Assembly (NCBI RefSeq): GCF_003399625.1
Contig: NZ_NBXA01000006.1
Coordinates: 61,767-125,766, forward strand
Source of the DNA: Subtercola boreus
GTDB lineage: Bacteria; Actinomycetota; Actinomycetes; Actinomycetales; Microbacteriaceae
Length of the DNA: 64,000 bases
Direction: 5' to 3'
Part shown: positions 1 through 8,375 of the stretch, piece after piece
Layout: each line of letters begins with the position of its first letter
Position numbering within the stretch: the first letter of the stretch is position 1
Made by a program: the position numbers and the translations under genes
Notes under the pieces: model-generated
The model's database searches: none
Seen by the model: only the letters and a program-made list of their open reading frames with translations
What the model was told of the DNA's origin: nothing

Positions 1-602
1 GCGTCGTCGTGGCGGGCCAGGATGCGGAACGGCCATCCGAGGTGCGCTTCAGCGACACCGTGACGGGCTACGTCATCGCCAGCGAAGAGGACACCTACGC
101 CCTCCGGGTCTGGGATGCGGAATCGGAGGGCAATCGCGAGTTCGGCAGCATCGAGGCGTTCGACTTCGACCCGGACTGGGTCGTGCAGGCGGCCTTCACT
201 CCCATCGAGGGCGGCCGCGCGATCGGTGTGGAGCACCTGAAGGACAACGGTGTGACCCGCGAACGTGTCGTTCCGGCCGAGATCACCTTCACAAAAGACG
301 GCATCGACTTCTCGCTCACAGCATTCGAGGACAACGGCAACCTGTTGCTCGTCTACAGCGACGCCACGAGCGGCGACTCGACCTACGGTGTGGGTCGCTT
401 CATGAAGCTGGTTCCGGATGCCCGCCAGGGCGGCAGCGGACCGGGAACGGTGACCCTCGACTTCAACCGCGCGTATCTGCCGCCGTGTGCGTTCTCGTAC
501 CACTTCAACTGCCCCATGCCGCCGTTGGAGAACCGCCTGAGGGTGCCGGTCGAGGCCGGTGAGAAGAACGTTCTGAACACGTCGGGCGGCCTTCTGCACT
601 GA
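1..602 (+). CDS. DUF1684 family protein (5' partial)
   Basis: Function is unknown; this is the C-terminal two-thirds of a DUF1684 protein. The family's signature tail is present: a TSGDSTYGVGRF block followed by LDFNRAYLPPCAFSYHFNCP and ENRL...AGEK at the end. DUF1684 proteins normally carry about 60 further residues (a GWLSL-type start) before the ALRVWD block seen here, and the frame is open to the left edge. I therefore read it as cut by the window; the first in-window start would be a GTG at 9. No signal peptide can be judged. It runs in the same direction as the next gene, about 50 bases away, with a small GGGTGC/GCACCC inverted repeat (607-630) between them. Confidence 0.8.
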   Translation, partial: VVVAGQDAERPSEVRFSDTVTGYVIASEEDTYALRVWDAESEGNREFGSIEAFDFDPDWVVQAAFTPIEGGRAIGVEHLKDNGVTRERVVPAEITFTKDGIDFSLTAFEDNGNLLLVYSDATSGDSTYGVGRFMKLVPDARQGGSGPGTVTLDFNRAYLPPCAFSYHFNCPMPPLENRLRVPVEAGEKNVLNTSGGLLH

Positions 603-654
603 CTGTGGGTGCGCCGGGGTCTCGGCACCCAGCCGGAGGTGCGACGATAGGGGA

Positions 655-1371
655 GTGAGCTTTTCTCCGCACGAGATCCCCAAGCCGATCCTCAGCCAGC
701 ACTGGCGCAACGTCACCTTCCTGCACTGGCGCATCCCCACGGCCGACGCCGCATCTCTGATGCCGCCGGGCGTCGTGCCGGACGAGTTCGACGGCAGCTC
801 ATGGGTGGGTCTCGTTCCCTTCACCCTCCGCAACACGCGGTTCGGTGCGTCACCGGCCGTTCCCTACGTCGGCACCTTCCACGAGACGAACGTGCGGCTG
901 TACGCGAGAGATCGCCAGGGGCGCCAGGGTGTGGTCTTCCTCTCGCTCGAGGCCGAGCGCCTGGCAGCGGTGGTGGGCGCGCGCGTGGCCTTCGGCATCC
1001 CCTACGTGTGGTCGCACATGCGCGTGCGCGAGACGGCGGGCACGCTCGTCTACACCTCGAGGCGGCACACCACGCCCCGGGGGGAGGTCGATTCTGCGGT
1101 GTCGGTGCGACCCGGCGCGAGGATCGAGCATCCGGATGCCCTCGCCGACTTCCTCACCGCCCGTTGGGCCCTCTTCTCGAAGCACCTCGGCCAGACCCTC
1201 CACATGCCGAACCGGCACCAGCCGTGGGCACTCCAGGAGGCCGAGCTGCTGGACTTCTCCGACACCCTCCTCACCCGTGCCGGTCTCCCCGGTGTGGCCA
1301 ACCGGCCGCCGGATTCCGTGCTGTTCTCCCCCGGAGTGGACTCGGTGTTCGGCAAGCCGACCCGCCTGTGA
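655..1371 (+). CDS. DUF2071 (YqjF-like) family protein
   Basis: 238 residues matching the DUF2071/YqjF family, whose biochemical role is unknown. Family hallmarks visible are the opening WRNVTFLHWRIPTADAASLMPPG block, WVGLVPFTLRNTRF, the NVRLYAR segment and the late F..HLGQTLHMPNRHQPW segment. The GTG start at 655 sits just after a GGGGA run; no better start is in frame. There is no signal peptide or membrane helix. The gene ends about 10 bases before the ribosomal-protein leader begins, so rplJ transcription probably starts within or just after its 3' end. Confidence 0.85.
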   Translation: MSFSPHEIPKPILSQHWRNVTFLHWRIPTADAASLMPPGVVPDEFDGSSWVGLVPFTLRNTRFGASPAVPYVGTFHETNVRLYARDRQGRQGVVFLSLEAERLAAVVGARVAFGIPYVWSHMRVRETAGTLVYTSRRHTTPRGEVDSAVSVRPGARIEHPDALADFLTARWALFSKHLGQTLHMPNRHQPWALQEAELLDFSDTLLTRAGLPGVANRPPDSVLFSPGVDSVFGKPTRL

Positions 1372-1379
1372 TACTGTTG

Positions 1380-1535
1380 TCAAAGCCAAAGACCGCTGGT
1401 CATCGGTGTGCGCCCATCCGTGGGAACGCACCGGTCAAAGTTTCGCTCACGCGAGGCCCGCGCAGGTGTTCGAAGTCCGGCCTGTGATTCGTTTCGGGCC
1501 TTCAGCTCCGCACTCCTGTGCCGGAGCTTTTTTTG
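1380..1535 (+). promoter_or_regulatory. rplJ-rplL leader (L10 leader type)
   Basis: The 220-base untranslated stretch before rplJ contains a GACC-GCT-GGTC hairpin near 1390, a GGCC-rich structured stretch around 1455-1500 and a terminator-like hairpin at its end. That layout is the known autogenous L10 leader arrangement, in which L10-(L12)4 binds its own mRNA leader and limits rplJL expression. The individual hairpins are visible; the protein-binding kink-turn is inferred from position and family knowledge. Confidence 0.6.
1504..1534 (+). terminator. Intrinsic terminator/attenuator inside rplJ leader
   Basis: AGCTCCG (1504-1510) pairs exactly with CGGAGCT (1522-1528), extended inward by CAC/GTG around a TCCT loop with one unpaired C, and runs into seven consecutive T. 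It lies 60 bases before the rplJ start codon with no gene in between, so it can only act on transcripts headed into rplJL. That fits attenuation rather than simple end-of-gene termination. Confidence 0.7.
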
Positions 1536-1593
1536 TGGGTTTTTCCGGGGCTGCCAGCAAATTTTTGCAGTATTAGTATCCACAAGGAGCGCC

Positions 1594-2112
1594 ATGGCGA
1601 ACAAAGAAGCCACGGTTGCCGAACTCTCCGATCTTTTCGAGAGCTCGACGGCCGTACTGCTTACTGAGTACCGCGGTCTCACTGTTGCGCAGCTGACAAG
1701 CCTGCGCCGTTCCATCAGTGAGCACGCCACCTACGCCGTGGTAAAGAACACGCTGACCAAGATTGCGGCCAACAAGGCCGGTATCAGCTCGTTTGACGAC
1801 GAGCTGGTTGGTCCTTCCGCACTCGCTTTCGTTCACGGTGACCCCGTGAGCGTTGCAAAGGCTCTGCGCGACTTTGCCAAGGCAAACCCTCTTCTGACGG
1901 TGAAGGGCGGTTACTTCGACGGTAACCCGCTGACCGCCGAAGAGGTCAACAAGCTCGCCGACCTCGAAAGCCGGGAGGTGCTGCTGGCGAAGTTCGCCGG
2001 TGCCGCCAAGGCCTCGCTGTTCGGTGCCGCCTACCTGTTCACCGCGCCGATGTCGAAGGCCGTTCGCACGGTCGAGGCACTGCGCGAAAAAGTATCTACA
2101 CAAGGAGAGTAA
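1594..2112 (+). CDS. rplJ: 50S ribosomal protein L10
   Basis: L10 anchors the L7/L12 dimers to 23S rRNA to form the ribosomal stalk. The 172-residue protein opens [18 protein letters not shown] and carries the conserved TEYRGLTV and NTL.K.A segments. The ATG at 1594 follows CAAGGAGC, a good ribosome binding site. The frame also stays open upstream to 1408, but that extension reads the structured leader and is not coding. The helical C-terminus that binds L12 is present. rplL follows after three bases, and the product is expected to regulate its own operon through the leader. Confidence 0.97.
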   Translation: MANKEATVAELSDLFESSTAVLLTEYRGLTVAQLTSLRRSISEHATYAVVKNTLTKIAANKAGISSFDDELVGPSALAFVHGDPVSVAKALRDFAKANPLLTVKGGYFDGNPLTAEEVNKLADLESREVLLAKFAGAAKASLFGAAYLFTAPMSKAVRTVEALREKVSTQGE

Positions 2113-2115
2113 ACA

Positions 2116-2499
2116 ATGGCAAAGCTGTCAAACGACGAGCTCATCGACGCCTTCAAGGAGCTCACGCTCATTGAGCTCAGCGAGTTCGTGAAGAAGTTCG
2201 AAGAGGTCTTCGAGGTCACCGCTGCGGCCCCCGTCGCCGCTGCCGGTGCCGCTGGCCCCGCCGCCCCCGCCGAAGAGGTCGAGGAGAAGACGTCGTTCGA
2301 CGTCATCCTCGAGGCCGCTGGCGAGAAGAAGATCCAGGTCATCAAGGAGGTGCGTTCGATCACCAGCCTCGGCCTCGGTGAGGCGAAGGCACTCGTTGAC
2401 GGAGCACCCAAGCCGGTTCTCGAAGGCGTCAACAAGGAAGCTGCCGACAAGGCAGTCGAGCAGCTCAAGGCTGCCGGAGCGACCGTTACCCTCAAGTAA
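2116..2499 (+). CDS. rplL: 50S ribosomal protein L7/L12
   Basis: 127 residues. The N-terminal dimerisation helix pair ([20 protein letters not shown]) is followed by an Ala/Pro/Val hinge (about residues 36-58) and the C-terminal globular domain beginning [10 protein letters not shown], with the [19 protein letters not shown] factor-binding surface. This is the acidic stalk protein that recruits translational GTPases. A strong AAGGAGAG site precedes the ATG. It is the last gene of the rplJL transcript and is followed by a strong terminator. Confidence 0.97.
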   Translation: MAKLSNDELIDAFKELTLIELSEFVKKFEEVFEVTAAAPVAAAGAAGPAAPAEEVEEKTSFDVILEAAGEKKIQVIKEVRSITSLGLGEAKALVDGAPKPVLEGVNKEAADKAVEQLKAAGATVTLK

Positions 2500-2519
2500 C
2501 TCTCGTTCAGGCTTTACAC

Positions 2520-2553
2520 AAAGGGCATTCCGGCTTCGGTCGGGATGCCCTTT
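2520..2553 (+). terminator. Terminator after rplL
   Basis: Thirteen-base stem (2520-2532 with 2541-2553, one G-T pair) around a GCTTCGGT loop, ending in TTTGTT. It sits 20 bases after the rplL stop. Confidence 0.85.
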
Positions 2554-2676
2554 GTTCATGCGGATGGTCGCGCTCTCATTTGTGTGGGATAGTTCAGGTA
2601 ACGATTGTGTATCTGCGGTGAAGAATCCTCTCCACCAGCTTGCCCCGAACGTATCGGCCGCCTAGTGTTTGTCACT

Positions 2677-2688
2677 GGAAGCGCTTGC
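2677..2688 (+). promoter_or_regulatory. LacI-family operator before sugar ABC operon
   Basis: GGAAGCGCTTGC, centred on the palindrome AAGCGCTT, lies about 57 bases before the binding-protein start. This is the classic half-site pair of LacI/GalR-family repressors. No LacI-type gene lies in the window, so the regulator must be encoded elsewhere. Confidence 0.65.
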
Positions 2689-2744
2689 TACCGCTCGAGA
2701 CGAGCACGGCCTGCGCAGTCACAGCACTCAAAGAGGAGAAGAAA

Positions 2745-4103
2745 ATGAGGCTTGCCCTGAATCGTCGGGTCACCATCCCGCTCGCCGTCCTGGCCGTCAC
2801 CGGACTGGCGCTCACAGGTTGCTCATCCAGCGACCCCAACGACCCCAACGCTGCTGGCGCATCGACGGCTGCTGCCGTCGGCACTGCAGACGGCGTCGTG
2901 AACATCACCGGCACCATCGTCGGTGACGAGGCCGTCAAACTGAACCAGTCCTGGGCCGACTGGTCCAAGGCCAACAACATCACCATCAACTACACCGGTG
3001 ACAAGGACTTCGAGAAGAACATCGGCATCAAGGTGCAGGGCAACGACCTGCCCGACCTCGCCATCTTCCCGCAGCCGGGCCTGCTCGACGACACCATCAA
3101 GTCGGGCAAGGTGCAGAAGGCCACCGACTCGCTCACTGCCATCATCAAGAAGAACTGGTCCGAGGACTGGGCGAACTACGGAGCCGTCGACGGCACCCAG
3201 TACGCCGCGCCCCTGATGGCCAGCGTCAAGGGCTACATCTGGTACTCGCCGGCCAAGTTCAAGGAGTGGGGCGTCGAGGTCCCGAAGACCTACGACGACC
3301 TCGTCGCGCTCGCCAAGACCATCCAGCAGAAGACGGGCACCCCCTCCTTCTGCGCGGGCTTCAACTCGGGCGACGCCTCGGGCTGGCCGGGAACGGACTG
3401 GATCGAAGACCTCGTGCTTCGCCAGTCGGGCACCGACACCTACGACAGCTGGGTGAAGGGCGACACGAAGTTCACCGACCCGAAGATCAAGAGCGCGTTC
3501 GACGAGGTCGGCAAGATCCTCCTCGACCCGACACTGGTCAACGCTGGATACGGTGACGTGAAGTCGATCAACTCCACCGCCTTCGGTGACGTCGCGACGC
3601 CGGTTGCCAACGGCACCTGCCCGATGACCCACCAGGCCTCGTTCTTCGATGGCTTCATCACCGGAGTCAAGAACGCTGCGGGCAACACCGCGACGGTCGC
3701 ACCCGACGGCGACGTCTGGGCCTTCCTCACCCCGCCCATCGACGCCTCCAAGGGCGAAGCGGTCACCGGTGGTGGCGAGATGGTCGGCGCGTTCTCGAAC
3801 GATGCCGACACCCAGAAGGTGCAGGAGTACCTCGCGTCGAGTGACTGGGCGAACAGCCGCGTCAAGCTCGGTGGTGTGATCAGCGCGAACAAGGGTCTCG
3901 ACCCGGCCAACGCCTCGAGCGACATCCTGAAGGCCTCGATCAAGATCCTGCAGGACCCGGCGACCACGTTCCGTTTCGATGCTTCCGACCTCATGCCGAA
4001 GGCAGTCGGCTCGGACAGCTTCTGGAAGGGAATGGTCGACTGGATCGACGGTAAGAGCACCGACGACGTGCTGACCGAGATCCAGGCCGGCTACACCTCC
4101 TAG
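2745..4103 (+). CDS. Sugar ABC transporter substrate-binding lipoprotein
   Basis: 452-residue extracellular solute-binding protein (family 1 type). It has a lipoprotein signal: MRLALNRR, a hydrophobic core, then lipobox LALTGC, so the mature protein is tethered at Cys26. The body has the alternating-lobe features of sugar binders, including GWPGTDWIEDLVLR and GGGEMVGAFSND. Overall it resembles the alpha-glucoside binder AglE, but the exact sugar is an inference. The start is the ATG at 2745 after AAAGAGGAGAA; the frame extends upstream through the operator and is not used. It is the first gene of an importer operon under the LacI-type site and is followed by a strong hairpin. Confidence 0.9.
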   Translation: MRLALNRRVTIPLAVLAVTGLALTGCSSSDPNDPNAAGASTAAAVGTADGVVNITGTIVGDEAVKLNQSWADWSKANNITINYTGDKDFEKNIGIKVQGNDLPDLAIFPQPGLLDDTIKSGKVQKATDSLTAIIKKNWSEDWANYGAVDGTQYAAPLMASVKGYIWYSPAKFKEWGVEVPKTYDDLVALAKTIQQKTGTPSFCAGFNSGDASGWPGTDWIEDLVLRQSGTDTYDSWVKGDTKFTDPKIKSAFDEVGKILLDPTLVNAGYGDVKSINSTAFGDVATPVANGTCPMTHQASFFDGFITGVKNAAGNTATVAPDGDVWAFLTPPIDASKGEAVTGGGEMVGAFSNDADTQKVQEYLASSDWANSRVKLGGVISANKGLDPANASSDILKASIKILQDPATTFRFDASDLMPKAVGSDSFWKGMVDWIDGKSTDDVLTEIQAGYTS

Positions 4104-4117
4104 GGCATACCGGTTCG

Positions 4118-4159
4118 CAAGAAGGTCACGTCGACGCAGCTGTCGGCGTGACCTTCTTG
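4118..4159 (+). terminator. Intergenic hairpin between binding protein and permease
   Basis: CAAGAAGGTCACG (4118-4130) pairs perfectly over 13 bases with CGTGACCTTCTTG (4147-4159), and CGAC/GTCG extends the stem inside. There is no T-run. Such hairpins after binding-protein genes are known to stabilise the upstream mRNA or cause partial termination, giving excess binding protein over permease. Confidence 0.7.
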
Positions 4160-4196
4160 CACCCTCTCCATCCGTCCCATTCCTGAAAGGGTTCGC

Positions 4197-5339
4197 ATGT
4201 CCGGTTTCTTCCGGTGGCTCGCTGGGCTTCCGCCTCTCGCCCAGATCCCCATCATCATCCTTGCCTTCGTCGCGGTCATCGCGATCGTGCTCTTCCTGGT
4301 CGAGATAGCGCCGCGACGTGGCCTCCGCTATACGATCATCCGTCTCGCCGTCTGCGTGCTGGTGCCGTTCGGTGCGCTGGTGTTCTTCGGCATCTACAAC
4401 TCGGCGATCTGGATCGCGGCTGTCGCCGCCGTGCTCGGCGGGATCTTCTTCCTGATCGACTACCGTTCGCGCCAGGGCGCGGGCTACCTCTTCCAGCTCA
4501 TCGCCTTCATGGCGCCGGCGTTCATCCTGCTCATCATCGGGCTCGTCTACCCGACGATCAAGACCGCGGGTGCTGCCTTCATGAGCAACGACGGTTCGAG
4601 GTTCGTCGGCATCGACAACTTCTCCTGGCTGTTCTCGAGTGCAGATGGGCTCACCGCCTTCCTCAACACGATCGTCTGGGTGCTGATCGCGCCGATCGCC
4701 TCGACGGTCTTCGGCCTCGCCTACGCGTACTTCATCGACAAGAGCCGCGGGGAGAAGTTCTTCAAGGTGCTCGTCTTCATGCCGATGGCGATCTCGTTCG
4801 TCGGCGCGTCGATCATCTTCCGTTTCTTCTACGACGTGCGCCAGGGCGACTCGCAGATCGGCCTGCTCAACCAAATCGTCATCTGGTTCGGCGGACAGCC
4901 GGTCGACTGGCTGGGTGCACAGCCCTGGAACACCCTGTTCCTCGTCGTGGTGCTCATCTGGACGCAGACCGGTTTTGCCATGGTCGTGCTCTCCGCCGCC
5001 ATCAAGGGCGTGCCGCAGGAGCAGAACGAAGCGGCGTCGATCGATGGCACGAATGCCTGGCAGGCCTTCATCAATGTCACGGTTCCGGGCATCCGCTCGT
5101 CACTGATCGTCGTGCTGACGACCATCTCGATCGCCTCTCTCAAGGTCTACGACATCGTGAGTGCCATGACCGGCGGTCGCAATGACACCACCGTGCTCGG
5201 TTTCGAGATGGTGCGCCAGTTCCAGCTCGGCAGCCGTGACGGCTACAGTTCGGCCCTCGCCGTCGTGCTGTTCCTGCTCGTGCTGCCGATCATCGTCTTC
5301 AACGCACGCCAGATCAAGAACCAGAGGGAGATCCGATGA
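4197..5339 (+). CDS. Sugar ABC transporter permease (MalF-like)
   Basis: 380 residues, integral membrane. The last 280 residues are a normal binding-protein-dependent transport domain, with the coupling-loop EAA motif as NEAASIDGTNAWQAFINVTVPG near residues 280-300. The N-terminal ~100 residues add about three or four extra hydrophobic helices with basic loops (APRRGLRYT, DYRSRQGAG), which ordinary MalF/UgpA-type permeases lack or have in different form. It overlaps the next permease gene by ATGA. It should form the inner-membrane channel with the following gene. No ATP-binding subunit is in the operon, so a shared MsiK-type ATPase is likely. Confidence 0.88.
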   Translation: MSGFFRWLAGLPPLAQIPIIILAFVAVIAIVLFLVEIAPRRGLRYTIIRLAVCVLVPFGALVFFGIYNSAIWIAAVAAVLGGIFFLIDYRSRQGAGYLFQLIAFMAPAFILLIIGLVYPTIKTAGAAFMSNDGSRFVGIDNFSWLFSSADGLTAFLNTIVWVLIAPIASTVFGLAYAYFIDKSRGEKFFKVLVFMPMAISFVGASIIFRFFYDVRQGDSQIGLLNQIVIWFGGQPVDWLGAQPWNTLFLVVVLIWTQTGFAMVVLSAAIKGVPQEQNEAASIDGTNAWQAFINVTVPGIRSSLIVVLTTISIASLKVYDIVSAMTGGRNDTTVLGFEMVRQFQLGSRDGYSSALAVVLFLLVLPIIVFNARQIKNQREIR

Positions 5340-6316
5340 GCGCCGTAGCTCCGATTGATATTCCGTTCGACAAGTCGACGAGCCGGCAGCTCGCCCGCGG
5401 AGAGGCCGTCATCGAGACGACCAGCCGCAAGGCGAAGAAGCGGATGACGTCGAGAGGTGCGACCACGGCCGCCCTCATCATCGCCATCGTCTGGACGATC
5501 CCGACCCTCGGCCTGTTCATCTCCTCGTTCCGCCCGGGAGCCGACATCAAGACCACGGGCTGGTGGACGATCTTCACCAACCCGGCGTTCACGCTGGACA
5601 ACTACGCTGCAGCACTGAACGCCGGCAACGCCCTCTCCCTTGGGCAGGCCTTCCTGAACTCGCTGGTGATCACCCTCCCGGCCACGATCATCCCGATCGT
5701 TGTCGCGAGCCTGGCGGCCTACGCCTTCGCGTGGATCGACTTCAAGTTCAAGAACGCCATCTTCATCGGGGTGTTCGCGCTGCAGATCGTGCCGATCCAG
5801 ATGGCGCTCGTGCCCCTGCTGACGCTGTTCTCCGACGGTGTGAAGATCGGTGGGTTCTACGTGCTGCCGGGTCTCAACCTGAACGGCGTGCCCGACAGCT
5901 TCGCGAAGGTGTGGATCGCGCACGCGATCTTCGCCCTGCCCCTCGCGATCTTCCTGCTGCACAACTTCATCTCGGAGATCCCGTCCGAGGTCATCGAGGC
6001 GGCACGGGTCGACGGCGCCGGTCACGGCCAGGTCTTCTTCCGCATGATCATTCCGTTGGCGATGCCGGCGATCGCCTCGTTCGCGATCTTCCAGTTCCTC
6101 TGGGTCTGGAACGACCTGTTGGTGGCGACCATCTTCACGTCGGGTGGCAACCTTCCGATCACCAAGGCGCTGCAGGATCTGTCCGGGTCGTTCGGCCAGT
6201 CGTGGGAGCTCCTCACGGCGGGGGCGTTCATCTCGATCCTGGTTCCGCTCATCGTGTTCTTCGCCCTGCAGCGATTCTTCGTGCGGGGACTCCTCGCCGG
6301 AGCGACGAAGGGCTGA
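5336..6316 (+). CDS. Sugar ABC transporter permease (MalG-like)
   Basis: 326 residues with six predicted membrane segments and the EAA coupling loop PSEVIEAARVDGAGHGQVFFR near residue 220, where it would dock on the ATPase. The N-terminal ~40 residues are cytoplasmic and basic (TSRKAKKRMTSRG). The ATG overlaps the TGA of the preceding permease, indicating translational coupling. Last gene of the importer operon. Confidence 0.9.
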   Translation: MSAVAPIDIPFDKSTSRQLARGEAVIETTSRKAKKRMTSRGATTAALIIAIVWTIPTLGLFISSFRPGADIKTTGWWTIFTNPAFTLDNYAAALNAGNALSLGQAFLNSLVITLPATIIPIVVASLAAYAFAWIDFKFKNAIFIGVFALQIVPIQMALVPLLTLFSDGVKIGGFYVLPGLNLNGVPDSFAKVWIAHAIFALPLAIFLLHNFISEIPSEVIEAARVDGAGHGQVFFRMIIPLAMPAIASFAIFQFLWVWNDLLVATIFTSGGNLPITKALQDLSGSFGQSWELLTAGAFISILVPLIVFFALQRFFVRGLLAGATKG

Positions 6317-6412
6317 TCCCTCCTCTCCTCCACAACCGCCACGCGGGCCCCTTCTCTGCACAGCTTGTGCGAGCGGGGGCCTTCGTGTTTTCAGCGCACG
6401 TACAGTGGGAAC

Positions 6413-8284
6413 ATGAGTGGTGTCGGAGTGCGAGGTGGGGGCGGTCGCCCCATGATGGGCGGCGGTGACGCCGACGCTCAACGGGCCCGGAACGCCGACG
6501 CGCCCAAGGTCGAGAATCTGTTCGGGCGGATCGTCGACCTGTTCCGCCCCTTCCGGCGCCCGATCATCCTGACCGTGGTGCTCGTACTTGTCTCCGCGGC
6601 GGTCTCGGTGATTCCGCCGCTGCTCACCCAGCAGGCCTTCGACCGGGGGCTGTTCCCCGCGGGATCGGGCCCGAACGTGCCCGTGCTCGCCGAGATCGTC
6701 GGTGTGATGATCGTGCTCTACGTGGCGTCGAGTCTCATCGGGGTCTGGCAGGCCTACCTCACGGCGACGGTGGGCAACAAGGTGATGGGCTCGATGCGGG
6801 TGCGTCTCTTCACCCATCTGCAGCGCATGGAACTGAGTTTCTTCACCAAGACGAAGACCGGGGTCATCCAGTCCCGCCTGCAGAACGATGTCGGCGGTGT
6901 TGCGGCAGTGCTCACCAACACGATTTCGAGTGTGCTCGGCAATACGGTGACGGTCATCGCGGCATTCGTGGCGCTGATCCTGCTGAACTGGCAGCTCACG
7001 ATCGTGGCTGTCGTGCTCATGCCGATCCTCGTCATCGCGCAGCGACGGGTGGGCCAGGTGCGGGCACGCATCGCCACGAAGACGCAGGAGTCGCTGAGCG
7101 ACATGACGGCGATCACGCAGGAGACGCTGAGCGTCTCGGGCATCCTGCTCGCCAAGAGCTTCAACCAGCAGCAGACCGAGATCGGCCGCTACTCCGCCGA
7201 GAACGACAATCAGGTGTTCCTGCAGGTGCGCCAGCAGATGAGCGGCCAGTGGTTCTTCGCGATGGTGAGTATCTTCCTCTCCAGCATCCCGGCGATCGTC
7301 TACCTCGTGGCCGGCTTCCTGCTCGGCAACGGTGCCACCGACATCACGGCCGGAACCATCGTCGCGTTCACGACGGTGCAGGCGCGGCTGCTGTTCCCGC
7401 TGCTCGGGCTGCTCCGGGTTGCGCTCGACCTGCAGACGTCGGGGGCTCTCTTTGCGCGCATCTTCGAGTACCTCGACCTGAAGCCCGCCATCGCGGACCG
7501 GCCGGGCGCCCGGGTGTTGCCGGAGGCCCGTGCGGCCGGGCGCGTGCAGTTCGACGAGGTGGTCTTCCGCTACGCAGATGCGTCGCCCGAGTCGCGGCCA
7601 ACTCTCGGCGGTGTCTCCTTCGACATCGAGCCGGGCCAGTTCGCCGCCTTCGTCGGCCCCTCGGGTGCTGGCAAGACCACGGTGTCGTACCTCATTCCCC
7701 GGTTCTACGAGGCGACGGGCGGGCGGGTGCTGTTCGACGGCATCGATGTGCGCGACCTCACACAGGAGTCGCTGGTGGCCCACCTCGGCATCGTGAGCCA
7801 GGAGACGTACCTGTTCCACGCGACGATCGCGGAGAACCTCCGTTACGCGAAGCCGACGGCCAGCCAGCAGGAGCTCGAGGCTGCGGCGGTGCTGGCGAAC
7901 ATCCACGACCGCATCGTGAGCTTCGACGACGGCTACGAGACGATGGTCGGGGAGCGCGGATACCGGCTCTCGGGCGGAGAGAAGCAGCGCATCGCGATTG
8001 CCCGCGTGCTGCTGAAGAACCCCGCCGTGCTCATTCTCGACGAGGCGACCAGCGCCCTCGACTCCATCTCCGAGAGGGTCGTGCAGAATGCTCTCGACAC
8101 AGCGTCGCGCGGCCGCACCACCATCGCCATCGCTCACCGACTGTCCACTGTGGTGAAGGCAGACGTCATCTTCGTGGTCGAAGACGGGCTCATCGTGGAG
8201 CGAGGCACGCACGCCGAGCTCCTGGCCCGGGGCGGCGCCTATTCGAACCTGTACAGCGAGCAGATCTCGGCGGGCGCCCTGTGA
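6413..8284 (+). CDS. ABC transporter, fused membrane and ATPase domains (exporter type)
   Basis: 623-residue half-transporter of the MsbA/LmrA fold. An N-terminal basic tail leads into six helices (about residues 40-330), then the nucleotide-binding domain: Walker A GPSGAGKTT near 414, Q-loop SQETYLF, signature LSGGEKQR near 518, Walker B AVLILDEATSALD near 540 and switch His in AHRLSTV. It should work as a homodimer, exporting lipids, peptides or drugs; the substrate is unknown. I chose the ATG at 6413 because the frame extending to 6365 lacks a ribosome site and is not family-like. It is monocistronic or precedes cbs. Confidence 0.9.
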   Translation: MSGVGVRGGGGRPMMGGGDADAQRARNADAPKVENLFGRIVDLFRPFRRPIILTVVLVLVSAAVSVIPPLLTQQAFDRGLFPAGSGPNVPVLAEIVGVMIVLYVASSLIGVWQAYLTATVGNKVMGSMRVRLFTHLQRMELSFFTKTKTGVIQSRLQNDVGGVAAVLTNTISSVLGNTVTVIAAFVALILLNWQLTIVAVVLMPILVIAQRRVGQVRARIATKTQESLSDMTAITQETLSVSGILLAKSFNQQQTEIGRYSAENDNQVFLQVRQQMSGQWFFAMVSIFLSSIPAIVYLVAGFLLGNGATDITAGTIVAFTTVQARLLFPLLGLLRVALDLQTSGALFARIFEYLDLKPAIADRPGARVLPEARAAGRVQFDEVVFRYADASPESRPTLGGVSFDIEPGQFAAFVGPSGAGKTTVSYLIPRFYEATGGRVLFDGIDVRDLTQESLVAHLGIVSQETYLFHATIAENLRYAKPTASQQELEAAAVLANIHDRIVSFDDGYETMVGERGYRLSGGEKQRIAIARVLLKNPAVLILDEATSALDSISERVVQNALDTASRGRTTIAIAHRLSTVVKADVIFVVEDGLIVERGTHAELLARGGAYSNLYSEQISAGAL

Positions 8285-8320
8285 GCGGCCTGAGGGCGGC
8301 CGGGGCTCTGACGGCACTTC

Positions 8321-8355
8321 CGGTAACGACGGCAGACTCCGGTAACACGGCAGAC
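8321..8355 (+). repeat. Tandem direct repeat upstream of cbs
   Basis: CGGTAACGACGGCAGAC (8321-8337) is repeated as CGGTAACACGGCAGAC (8340-8355), 19 bases apart and differing by one base. It ends 20 bases before the cbs start. Two helical-phase copies before a start codon suggest a regulator site, but no regulator is known to me for this word. Confidence 0.5.
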
Positions 8356-8375
8356 GTCGCTGGTAGGTTGAACGG

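Noticed and set aside
2823..4874. 683-codon minus-strand frame
   Set aside because: Shadow of the sugar-binding protein and permease; composition is not protein-like.
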